From Paenibacillus antibioticophila (GTDB lineage Bacteria > Bacillota > Bacilli > Paenibacillales > Paenibacillaceae): DNA of 64,000 bases. The translations under genes were made by a program, and so were the position numbers. How positions within the stretch are numbered: the stretch's first letter is position 1; every line of letters starts with the position of its first letter. This document shows, piece by piece, positions 17,647-25,233 of this stretch. The DNA is taken from positions 277,139 to 341,138 of the forward strand of contig NZ_HG005140.1 of assembly GCF_000455265.1 (NCBI RefSeq). The letters run 5' to 3'. The notes below the pieces were generated by a model. That model was not told the DNA's origin. It worked only from the letters and a program-made list of their open reading frames with translations, and ran no database searches.

Positions 17647-19606
17647 TACTCGTCCTTAACACAACCATACCAATTCCATTCACTCGGAGGATCCCCTTGC
17701 CCGCATCCAGGGCCTCCACCCATTCGCTGCCATAGCACACTTCCCATGCTCCCAGATCAGGAAGCTTGAGAGACCGGGACTCTGCATTGGCGTTGTAGAG
17801 CACATACAGATGGCGTGCAGGATCTCCGCCTGCATGGTTGCGTAAGGTATAAGCTACGGCATGCTCCGGGGCATCTTCAAAGAATAAATGCTCCCGAATC
17901 TCTTGAGCTGTCCGCAGCCGGAATGCCGGATGGCTCTTCCGCAGGTGGATCAGGCTGGCCACATACAGCACATCATTTTGATGTTCCGCACACCGCTCCC
18001 AATCCAGCCAGTTCACCTCGACCGGAGACTTATAGCTATTCTCATCGCCATTCTTCGTGCGCATAAATTCCTGGCCGGCATGCAGGGACGGGATGCCTTG
18101 GCTGGTGAGCACGATCGCCGATGCCAGCCGATGCATCCAGCGGCGCTGCTCCTCCGTCTTCTGGCTCGAAGACAACTGAAGCTTATCCCAAAGGGTGTGG
18201 TTATCATGGCATTCGACATAATTTACATTTTGAACCGGTTCCTGAGCAAATTGTCTGATCGAGCCGCCGTAATCAATTCCACCAACAACTCCCCGCTTCA
18301 CGCCTTCTTCCATTCCGGCTCCCCCGCTAATGAAGCCTTGAGATCCATGAATAAAGGTGCTGCCCTTCACACTATCCCGAAGTCCATCATTGAAATGGGC
18401 AATTCGCGGCATTTTCCAGGCATTTCCTTGATGAGCCCTCTGTTCACCCGGCAGCACAGTCTCCATATTCCAGCCTTCACCGATCATTAAGATCGTCGGA
18501 TCGATCTCGTCCAGCCTGCGGCGGATTTCATTCATCGTTTCCGTATCCATCAGACCCATCAGATCAAAGCGGAAGCCATCCATATGGTACTCCTGAACCC
18601 AGTGAACAACAGAATCTACAATGAATTTCCGCATCATTTTACGTTCTGTTGCGCACTCGTTGCCGCAGAACGATCCGTTTGAGAAGGAACCGTCCGCTTG
18701 ATAGCGGAGATAATATCCTGGAACCAATTTAGTAAAGTTTACAAGGTATCCGTCGTATACATGGTTATAGACTACATCCATGATGACGCGGAGCCCGCGG
18801 TCATGCAACGCCTGAACGCAGCGCTTCAGCTCGGTAATCCGGGTTGCCGGCGTATATGGATCTGTTGAATACGAGCCCTCAGGCACGTTGTAATTTTTAG
18901 GATCGTAGCCCCAATTGTAATGAGGCAAATGCAGCTTTGTCTCATCAACACTTTGCGTCGAGTAATCATATATAGGAAGCAACTGAACGTGTGTCACGCC
19001 AAGCCCGGCAATATAATCAATTCCTGTTGGAATGTCGTTCGGTCCGCGGGTATCCTTTTCCACAAGACCAAGGTACTTGCCAGGATACAGAATTCCGCTG
19101 TCCGGATGAGTCGACAGATCGCGAAGATGAAGCTCATAGATTACTGCATCCACTGGTGAATCCAGTTGAGGCTTCTCCATGTTCCAGCCTTTCGGATCCG
19201 TACTCCGCAGATCAAGCACAACCGCTCGATCTCCATTGACTCCAACAGCCTTTGCATAAGGATCAGCCGCCTCGTTCCAATCCAACCCTACTCTGACCTT
19301 GTAGGTATAATAAATGCCTTTGCAGTCCCCGGTCGCTTCATGCACCCAGGTTCCTTGAATATCACGGGTCATCGGCATTTCTCTGACCGGCCCGTCGTTC
19401 CAGTTATTATAGAAGACAATTTTTGCTTCGGACGCAGTCGGCGCCCATAGACGAAAGAAGGTTTTCTCCGGAGAATAAGTTGCCCCTAGATCATTTCCTC
19501 CATAATAGAATGCCTCATCAAACGCAGGATCAAATACGGAAATCCCGTTCGTTACGGCAAGATCGCCATAATCCGTCACTACCTCAAGCTCTTTCTGTAC
19601 CGACAT
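17633..19606 (-). CDS. pulA: Type I pullulanase (GH13_14), cytoplasmic
   Basis: 657 residues, no signal peptide; a debranching enzyme that cuts alpha-1,6 bonds in pullulan, glycogen or limit dextrins. A CBM48-like N-terminal region (about 30-120) precedes the GH13 barrel. The type I signature YNWGYDP is at 230-236; catalytic residues are the nucleophile D348 (DGFRFDLM), acid E377 (IGEGW) and D468 (CHDNH). It is a single-gene unit. The last four residues (NYIS) and the TGA stop are encoded by the terminal repeat of the MITE-like element, so the natural C-terminus has been replaced, probably with little effect because the catalytic core is complete. Confidence 0.93.
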   Translation of the reverse strand: MSVQKELEVVTDYGDLAVTNGISVFDPAFDEAFYYGGNDLGATYSPEKTFFRLWAPTASEAKIVFYNNWNDGPVREMPMTRDIQGTWVHEATGDCKGIYYTYKVRVGLDWNEAADPYAKAVGVNGDRAVVLDLRSTDPKGWNMEKPQLDSPVDAVIYELHLRDLSTHPDSGILYPGKYLGLVEKDTRGPNDIPTGIDYIAGLGVTHVQLLPIYDYSTQSVDETKLHLPHYNWGYDPKNYNVPEGSYSTDPYTPATRITELKRCVQALHDRGLRVIMDVVYNHVYDGYLVNFTKLVPGYYLRYQADGSFSNGSFCGNECATERKMMRKFIVDSVVHWVQEYHMDGFRFDLMGLMDTETMNEIRRRLDEIDPTILMIGEGWNMETVLPGEQRAHQGNAWKMPRIAHFNDGLRDSVKGSTFIHGSQGFISGGAGMEEGVKRGVVGGIDYGGSIRQFAQEPVQNVNYVECHDNHTLWDKLQLSSSQKTEEQRRWMHRLASAIVLTSQGIPSLHAGQEFMRTKNGDENSYKSPVEVNWLDWERCAEHQNDVLYVASLIHLRKSHPAFRLRTAQEIREHLFFEDAPEHAVAYTLRNHAGGDPARHLYVLYNANAESRSLKLPDLGAWEVCYGSEWVEALDAGKGILRVNGIGMVVLRTSNYIS

Positions 19607-20012
19607 GTAATCACTCCCCCATGTACAGATGAAGTCTTTTCAATACTCCCACTGTAATCGCTTCCTTGAAAATGGCTTCCGATATATCATATGGCATGGA
19701 TTCCTTGAAACGTTCCACGGCCTCCGCGCTGAATACAGGGGTTTCTCAGGCAGGACAAGCCCTTCCCTCCTGTATGAGCGCATTATATCATCGTTCTTTT
19801 CTATAGGTCAATCGTTTGCACAACAGATAATCCCAGTCGGTACATTTGCTCGGGGGGAAGGGAAGGAGGGGGGACTTGATCTAGTTATAATGAACGAAAC
19901 CGACATCCTAATTGCTACTACGTAGGTTAATTGTGGAAATAATGAGAAGTAAGCTCAACCCATTGGACTTTCCACAATCAGAGCTATAAAACAAAAAGGA
20001 GTCGGTCTAAGA
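19607..20012. other. Gap between pullulanase and IS110 transposase
   Basis: It holds the pullulanase upstream region and the left end of the insertion sequence. No gene is seen. An inverted repeat TTGTGGAAA (19931-19939) / TTTCCACAA (19969-19977) lies about 40 nt before the transposase start and could form a structured RNA. AAAAGGAG-type spacing just before the ATG at 20013 provides the ribosome binding site. The exact left end of the element is not resolvable. Confidence 0.5.
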
Positions 20013-21137
20013 ATGAGTATTACCACAAAGTATGTAGGTTTAGACGTGTCCAAATCCAAAATCGCGGTGGCCATTGCCGATGAGGGCCGAGGAGAAGCAC
20101 GGTATTGGGGAACCATTACCCATACGAAAGAAGCGGTGGGCAAACTGATGCAACAGTTGAGTAAATCCGAAGACATCACCTTGGAGGTTTGTTATGAAGC
20201 CGGACCTACGGGATATGTGCTCTATCGCTGGCTGCTAGAAATGAATATTTCTTGTACCATCGTGGCCCCGTCCCTCATTCCCAAGCGTGCGGGAGATCGG
20301 GTCAAAACGGATAAACGAGATGCCCTTCGGCTCGCTCAGTTGTTTCGTGCAGGGGAACTGACGTCGGTTTACATTCCGACACCGGCGGATGAAGCATTGC
20401 GGGATTTAGTTCGAGCTCGGGAAGATGCCAAAGAAGATCTGGCCCGGCAAAAGCAACGGTTAGGGAAGTTTCTACTACGTAATCAACTGGCTTCCCCCAA
20501 GGGATCCACCCCATGGACGCATGCGTATGAAGCGTGGTTGGACAGCTTAAAATTTGCAGATCACTGTCAGCAGGTAACGTTTCAAGAGTATCGCCAATCG
20601 ATCTGGGAAACGAAAGAACGCATTCGCCGGTACGAGCAGGAGATCGAACGACAAGCCGAAAGCTGTGCGCAAGCTCCGCTCATTCAGGCTCTGCAAGCGT
20701 TACGAGGCGTGGCCGTGCTTACCGCGACCACCCTTGCCTCAGAAATGATCGAAGCCGCGCGATTTCCGTTGGCCTCGGCTTTTATGAGCTATTGCGGACT
20801 GGTTCCTAGTGAAAATTCGACGGGAGACAGCCGCCGGCAAGGGAAGATCACCAAAGCGGGGAATGCCCATCTCCGAAGAGTGTTAGTGGAAGCCGCTTGG
20901 AGCTATCGATACAGTCCCGCCGTGAAAAAGAAGATGAGACAGCGTATTTTGGGTCTACCGCCTGAAGTACAGCGAATCGCTTGGGAGGCCCAGCATCGTT
21001 TGCATCAAAAGTACAAGAGCTTGTTACGCATGGGAAAACACAAGGGGGCCATCGCGGTGGCCATTGCCAGGGAACTTGCCGGGTTTGTGTGGGCGATTGC
21101 GAAAGAAGTGGAAATGACTAAAGCCAAGGCTTCGTAA
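20013..21137 (+). mobile_element. IS110-family transposase (DEDD recombinase), intact
   Basis: 374 residues. The N-terminal RuvC-like domain carries the DEDD residues: D11 (VGLDVSKSK), E62 (CYEAGPTGY), D100 and D103 (VKTDKRDALRLAQL). After a coiled-coil region (about 140-215) the C-terminal Transposase_20 domain has the serine-containing SENSTGDSRRQGKITKAGN motif. The length is near the usual IS110 size and no frameshift is seen, so it may be active. IS110 elements are guided by a non-coding bridge RNA from one flank of the gene; both flanks here are non-coding and partly structured. Confidence 0.92.
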
Positions 21138-21866
21138 TGAGGGAACCGTTTGACGGACAGAGGGTTGTTCAAAGTGAGATGGATGAAGCAAGGAGGTGAG
21201 GCTGGGAGTAGATCGTGATTTACCTCGGCGGCAAAATCAGGCAAGGTGAAGAAGAGACCCGCGATGTCCGTTTGTGCAAAGCTTCGGCTTCCACGCACGT
21301 TTCTAGTTAGCGGCCAGCTTCTTCAGACGTATGTAGAATGTGTGTGAATCCACGAATATCAGATTGCCAACCAGCGAATTGTTTTCGCCGCCGAGCTAAA
21401 GCATGATCTACCCCTTCCGTCCCCTACAAGGGGAAACGCAGGAAGTGCACTCCCTGCACCCGTTACTCGCCGTATGGCAGCCCCTGGCCTTGGCCAGGGA
21501 CATTCAAAAAGTATCGCTGGAAAGAGCCACCTGTCAAGACAGGCGCTTGACAGGCTCTTATTTAAGCGCGTCAAAAACGAGAGAGCCACAGAGGCGCTTG
21601 ACAGGTTTCGTTCATATCAACGGACATTACTTCTCCTTACGGCCCAATGTTGATCAGCCCAGAACTGTAACGGACATTTTGGCTCCTAAGAGAGTAGTTT
21701 TGAGTCAACCAGAGCCGTTTGAGCGTCCTAAGTGCCGAAAATGTCCGTTACCCCCTAAAATGTGCGAAAAAGTCGGCTAAGAGTCTTAAATGTCCGTTAA
21801 CGAATCCAGATATTTCGTGGCGAGTCCGGGATTATTCCGTTGGCGAATCCGGATATTCCGTTTCTC
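21138..21866. repeat. Non-coding, repeat-rich gap after the IS110 transposase
   Basis: No convincing gene in ~730 bp. It contains: a hairpin CCCTGGCC/GGCCAGGG (21482-21499); a larger hairpin with CTGTCAAG/CTTGACAG and AGAGCC/GGCTCT arms (21522-21558), whose GCGCTTGACAGG unit recurs at 21594-21605; four copies of AACGGACATT, two direct (21619-21628, 21669-21678) and two inverted (21740-21749, 21789-21798); and a ~21-bp tandem repeat. The first part is probably the right end of the insertion sequence; its boundary is not clear. Confidence 0.55.
21799..21861. repeat. Three imperfect ~21-bp tandem repeats
   Basis: Units at 21799-21818, 21819-21840 and 21841-21861 share the pattern GGCGAATCCGGATATTCCGT with small changes. 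They end 5 bp from the stop codon of the flavoprotein gene. Confidence 0.6.
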
Positions 21867-23303
21867 TTACAATCCCGCCTTCTCCATCATCCCGCGTGCA
21901 ATCCAGACCCCGGCTGCGCCGGCCTGAGCGAGGCCGCGCGTAATTCCGGCGCCGTCTCCTCCGCAGTACAGTCCTTGAATTTCCGTCTCCAGAGAAGCTG
22001 ACAGCTTCGGGCGAGCCGAATAGAATTTAGCCTCCACCCCATAGAACAGCGTGTGCTCCGAAGCAATCCCCGGTGTAACCCGGTCCAGCGCCTCAACCAT
22101 TTCAATCAAGCTCTTCATCGTGTTATAAGGAAGGACAAGGCCCAGGTCTCCCGGAACAGCCTCCTTCAAGGTCGGTTCAAGGAAGCCTTCAGCAATACGT
22201 CCGGTCGTGGAGCGTCGACCCCGTAAAATATCTCCATACTTCTGAATAATGACTCCGCCGTTCGACAGATCATTAGCTCTCCGGCAAATTTCCCGTGCGT
22301 ACTCGTTCGGCTTATCAAACGGATCGGTAAATTTATGAGATACGAGAAGAGCAAAGTTCGTATTTGCAGAGCCCAGTGCAGGGTCTTTATAGGAGTGTCC
22401 GTTAGCAGCCATCACGCCGCTATGATTTTCGACAACTACATGCCCGGAAGGATTGCTGCAGAATGTACGAACCTGAGTACCCACCGACGTATTAAATATA
22501 AATTTCCCCTCATATAGATGCTCATTAATTTCCCGCATAACCACGTCGGATGTCTCAACCCGGACACCCACATCGACTTGATTATTCGTCATTTTCAGGC
22601 GGCGCCGCTTCAGGATATCCGTCAGCCATGCCGAGCCATCGCGTCCCGGTGCCACCATGACCTGATCGGCTTCATAGGTGTCCCCATTCTTCAGGACAAT
22701 CCCGCGCACGGTGTATTGATCTTCCGACTTTTCAGTGATCAGGTCCTCTACCTCAGCCTTATAAATCATGTCAACCCGGGTTTTCAGATACTCATATATC
22801 GACTTCAAAATCTCCAGGTTCTGCTCCGTCCCCAGATGACGCACCTCGGCCCGCAATAGCTTCAGCCCGGCAGCATAGCCCCGTTGCTCAATCCCGCGAA
22901 TGACATCTGTCATCGGATCGGTAATGACCTCTGTTGCCCCATGCTCCAAATTAATGCTATCCACATAACGGATAAGCTCCAGCACCTTCGATGGTGTAAT
23001 ATAATCGGTCAGCCATCCGCCGAATTCCTTGGTAATGTTGAATTTCCCGTCGCTGTACGCCCCGGCACCGCCAAACCCCGCCGTAATAGAGCATGCCGGC
23101 AAGCAGCCTGCAAAGTCTTTTTTGCCTGCGGCAGGCGGACAAAGGGTGATTTTCTCTTCAAGAATCGGACAACGTCTGCGGTAGATGTCATGTCCTTTAT
23201 CCACCAGCAATACCTTCCAATGCGGAGCCTTTCTTGTCAGCTCGTAACAAGCAAAAATTCCGGCAGGTCCAGCCCCAACAACGATCACATCATACTTACT
23301 CAT
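21867..23303 (-). CDS. NAD(P)/FAD-dependent oxidoreductase, COG2509 type
   Basis: 478 residues. The N-terminal dinucleotide-binding motif is VIVVGAGPAGIFACYEL (6-22), and a C-terminal YCGGDGAGITRGLAQAGAAGVWIARG segment closes the FAD site. A CPILEEKITLCPPAAGKKDFAGCLPAC region is rich in cysteines. The reaction of this family is not established. GGAGG lies 12 nt before the ATG. The leader carries a purine riboswitch with a terminator, and PurBox-like repeats lie upstream of its promoter, so expression should respond to purine levels, which hints at a link to purine metabolism (inference). No partner gene follows; repeats lie immediately downstream. Confidence 0.85.
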   Translation of the reverse strand: MSKYDVIVVGAGPAGIFACYELTRKAPHWKVLLVDKGHDIYRRRCPILEEKITLCPPAAGKKDFAGCLPACSITAGFGGAGAYSDGKFNITKEFGGWLTDYITPSKVLELIRYVDSINLEHGATEVITDPMTDVIRGIEQRGYAAGLKLLRAEVRHLGTEQNLEILKSIYEYLKTRVDMIYKAEVEDLITEKSEDQYTVRGIVLKNGDTYEADQVMVAPGRDGSAWLTDILKRRRLKMTNNQVDVGVRVETSDVVMREINEHLYEGKFIFNTSVGTQVRTFCSNPSGHVVVENHSGVMAANGHSYKDPALGSANTNFALLVSHKFTDPFDKPNEYAREICRRANDLSNGGVIIQKYGDILRGRRSTTGRIAEGFLEPTLKEAVPGDLGLVLPYNTMKSLIEMVEALDRVTPGIASEHTLFYGVEAKFYSARPKLSASLETEIQGLYCGGDGAGITRGLAQAGAAGVWIARGMMEKAGL

Positions 23304-23338
23304 ACGGTCGCAGTTCCTCCTAAAGATTGATTTTCAGC

Positions 23339-23391
23339 AAAAAAAATCCCGGCTATGAACAGGTATGCGAAACACCCCGTTCGTAGCCAGG
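23339..23391 (-). terminator. Riboswitch-controlled terminator
   Basis: On the minus strand, CCTGGCTACGAAC (23391-23379) pairs with GTTCATAGCCGGG (23360-23348), followed by eight T residues. The 5' arm includes the 3' strands of aptamer helices P3 and P1, so terminator and aptamer exclude each other. Confidence 0.85.
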
Positions 23392-23444
23392 AATTTATGG
23401 TTCCTTGTAGAGACCCTCAAACCGTATCTTTGAGGTTATACGAA
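23380..23444 (-). promoter_or_regulatory. Purine riboswitch, guanine-class aptamer
   Basis: Read on the minus strand: P1 TTCGTA/TACGAA; J1/2 and P2 with TATAACCTCAAA; loop GATACGG; P2' TTTGAGG; J2/3 GTCTCTAC; P3 AAGGAA; loop CCATAAA; P3' TTCCTG; J3/1 GCT. The loops and J2/3 match the conserved purine aptamer. The base equivalent to position 74 is C, which predicts guanine or hypoxanthine rather than adenine. It lies in the leader of the flavoprotein gene. Confidence 0.92.
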
Positions 23445-23483
23445 TCGATCAAGCTATTTGTCATTTGTTGCATTACGGATGTA

Positions 23484-23512
23484 ATATTATCTCTAAATGG
23501 CGAATAAGTCAA
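23484..23512 (-). promoter_or_regulatory. Sigma-A promoter of the flavoprotein gene
   Basis: TTGACT (23512-23507), a 17-nt spacer and TAATAT (23489-23484) on the minus strand. It would start RNA about 30 nt before the aptamer. Confidence 0.8.
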
Positions 23513-23528
23513 CTCTTAAATTTCATTT

Positions 23529-23599
23529 CGTTCGTGTTTAACTAGCTTAGGCGAGCTATTTTTCCATAATAAAATGTATATATCGACAAAACACGAACG
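23529..23599. promoter_or_regulatory. Pair of PurBox-like inverted sites
   Basis: CGTTCGTGTTT (23529-23539) and AAACACGAACG (23589-23599) are perfect inverted copies of a sequence resembling the PurR box (CGAAC core) of Bacillus purine genes. They lie upstream of the flavoprotein promoter and between it and the divergent HlyC-type gene. The 49-bp spacing is larger than the ~16 bp usual for PurR boxes, so the assignment is tentative. Confidence 0.5.
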
Positions 23600-23707
23600 T
23601 TGTTTAACCTTTTTTGATGTTCTTGCCCGTTCGCTTTCTCTATCCACATGCTATATAATGAGCATATGTTTTTATATTTTAAATATCTTAATCGACAAAA
23701 GGAGTAG

Positions 23708-25033
23708 ATGGTAAGAATGGACAGTGACAGGCTTTTGGTATTAAATTTGGTTTTGGTCGTCGTTTTGATCGCCCTGACGGCATTTTTCGTAGCGGTGGAA
23801 TTCGCTATTGTTCGCGTGCGGGGCAGCAGAGTCGATCAACTCATTGCCGAGGGGCGCAAAAATGCGCTGGCTGTAAAGCAGGTAACCTCCAATCTTGACG
23901 GTTATTTGTCGGCATGCCAATTGGGCATAACGATTACAGCACTCGGACTTGGCTGGCTAGGTGAACCGACGGTTGAGCAAATTCTGCACCCGGTGTTCCA
24001 CAGCCTCCAAATACCTGAAGCAGTAACCGGTATTCTTTCGTTTCTGATCGCATTTATTGTGATCACTTATTTACACGTGGTAGTCGGTGAGCTTGCGCCG
24101 AAGACTATCGCAATTCGCAAGGCGGAAGCCGTAGCCATGCTGACGGCAAAACCGCTGATTCTGTTCACCAAGATTATGCGCCCTTTTATCTGGACGCTGA
24201 ATGGCTCCGCCAACCAGCTTGTCAAGCTGATCGGGATCAAGCCGGCTTCTGAGCATGAAGAAGCCCATTCCGAGGAAGAAATTCAGATTATTATCAACGA
24301 GAGCTACGAGAGCGGTAAAATCAATCAAAGCGAATATGGCTATGTAAACCGCATTTTCGCATTTGATAATATGCTGGCAAGAGAAATCATGGTTCCCCGT
24401 ACCGATATGGTATGTCTTTATACCGACAAGACTCGGGATGAGAACCTTGAGATTATCGTGGAGCAGCAATATACAAGATTCCCGGTTATTGAGGAAAACA
24501 AGGACAATGTCATTGGCATTATCAACACGAAGCAATTTTTCCTGGCGCTTAGAAACAATCCGGACCTGGATGTCACCTCGATCCTGCAGCCGGTCATGGC
24601 TGTATCGGAAGTAACTCCGGTGAACGAGCTCCTGCAGCGGATGCAGAAGGAAGGTACGCATATCGCGATCCTGATTGATGAGTACGGCGGTACGGCAGGC
24701 CTGGTGACCATCGAAGACATTCTGGAAGAGATCGTTGGAGAGATTCGGGACGAATTTGATAAAGAGGAAGAGCAGCCTATCGTGCAGTTGGGCGATAATC
24801 ATCTTATCGTCGATGGCAAGGTGGGTGTCAATCAGATCAATGATCTGCTATTGTCCGAACTGGACACCGAGGACGTGGACACCATCGGCGGTTGGCTGTA
24901 CGGTACACATCCGGAGATGAACGTCGGGGAGACACTTGAGCATCAGAACCTGATCTTCAAGCTGCTGGACAAAGAGCCTCACCGCTTCAAACGGCTGGAG
25001 ATCGTCAAGATGATTCCTGAGACAGAGCAATAA
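23708..25033 (+). CDS. CNNM/HlyC-CorC family membrane protein with CBS domains
   Basis: 441 residues. The N-terminal CNNM (DUF21) transmembrane domain covers about 1-190 and has several helices, including VLIALTAFFVAVEFAIV. A CBS pair follows (about 205-335; REIMVPRTDMVCL and GTHIAILIDEYGGTAGLVTIEDILEEIVGEI), then a CorC/HlyC C-terminal domain (about 345-435). Members are implicated in magnesium or other cation efflux, though often annotated as hemolysins. The AAAAGGAG site is only 3 nt from the ATG at 23708; the in-frame ATG at 23717 is an alternative start. A TATAAT at 23654-23659 is a likely -10 box. A terminator follows. Confidence 0.9.
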   Translation: MVRMDSDRLLVLNLVLVVVLIALTAFFVAVEFAIVRVRGSRVDQLIAEGRKNALAVKQVTSNLDGYLSACQLGITITALGLGWLGEPTVEQILHPVFHSLQIPEAVTGILSFLIAFIVITYLHVVVGELAPKTIAIRKAEAVAMLTAKPLILFTKIMRPFIWTLNGSANQLVKLIGIKPASEHEEAHSEEEIQIIINESYESGKINQSEYGYVNRIFAFDNMLAREIMVPRTDMVCLYTDKTRDENLEIIVEQQYTRFPVIEENKDNVIGIINTKQFFLALRNNPDLDVTSILQPVMAVSEVTPVNELLQRMQKEGTHIAILIDEYGGTAGLVTIEDILEEIVGEIRDEFDKEEEQPIVQLGDNHLIVDGKVGVNQINDLLLSELDTEDVDTIGGWLYGTHPEMNVGETLEHQNLIFKLLDKEPHRFKRLEIVKMIPETEQ

Positions 25034-25054
25034 GATAAGCTTGATTGGATAGGA

Positions 25055-25080
25055 GGCTACTCAGTAATGAGTAGCCTTTT
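25055..25080 (+). terminator. Intrinsic terminator after the HlyC-type gene
   Basis: A 9-bp perfect stem (25055-25063 with 25068-25076), a 4-nt loop and TTTT. Confidence 0.85.
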
Positions 25081-25180
25081 ACAGTGTACTACTCCCATAT
25101 GCACTATTTGGTATACGGCACTTCAATGCAATGGAACAAGGCTCGCACAGCCAAGAACGTGCAATTCCGTGCTTTTCATA

Positions 25181-25222
25181 ACAAAACAGGACCGATGCAT
25201 GGGATGTCTCTGCATCGATCCT
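25181..25222 (-). terminator. Intrinsic terminator of the mannan operon
   Basis: On the minus strand a 12-bp stem (25211-25222 with 25188-25199, one G-U pair) is followed by GTTTTGT. It is 11 bp after the GH76 stop codon. Confidence 0.75.
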
Positions 25223-25233
25223 ATAAAGATAGC

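Noticed and set aside
21482-21605. A CRISPR-like array in the repeat-rich gap
   Set aside because: The repeats are few, of different types and irregularly spaced, and no cas gene is present.
21403-21780. A 125-codon plus-strand frame after the insertion sequence
   Set aside because: It runs through hairpins and short repeats, has no ribosome binding site and shows no family features.
23623-23659. TTGCCC/TATAAT as a full promoter of the HlyC-type gene
   Set aside because: The spacing is 25 nt, too long; only the -10 box is credible.
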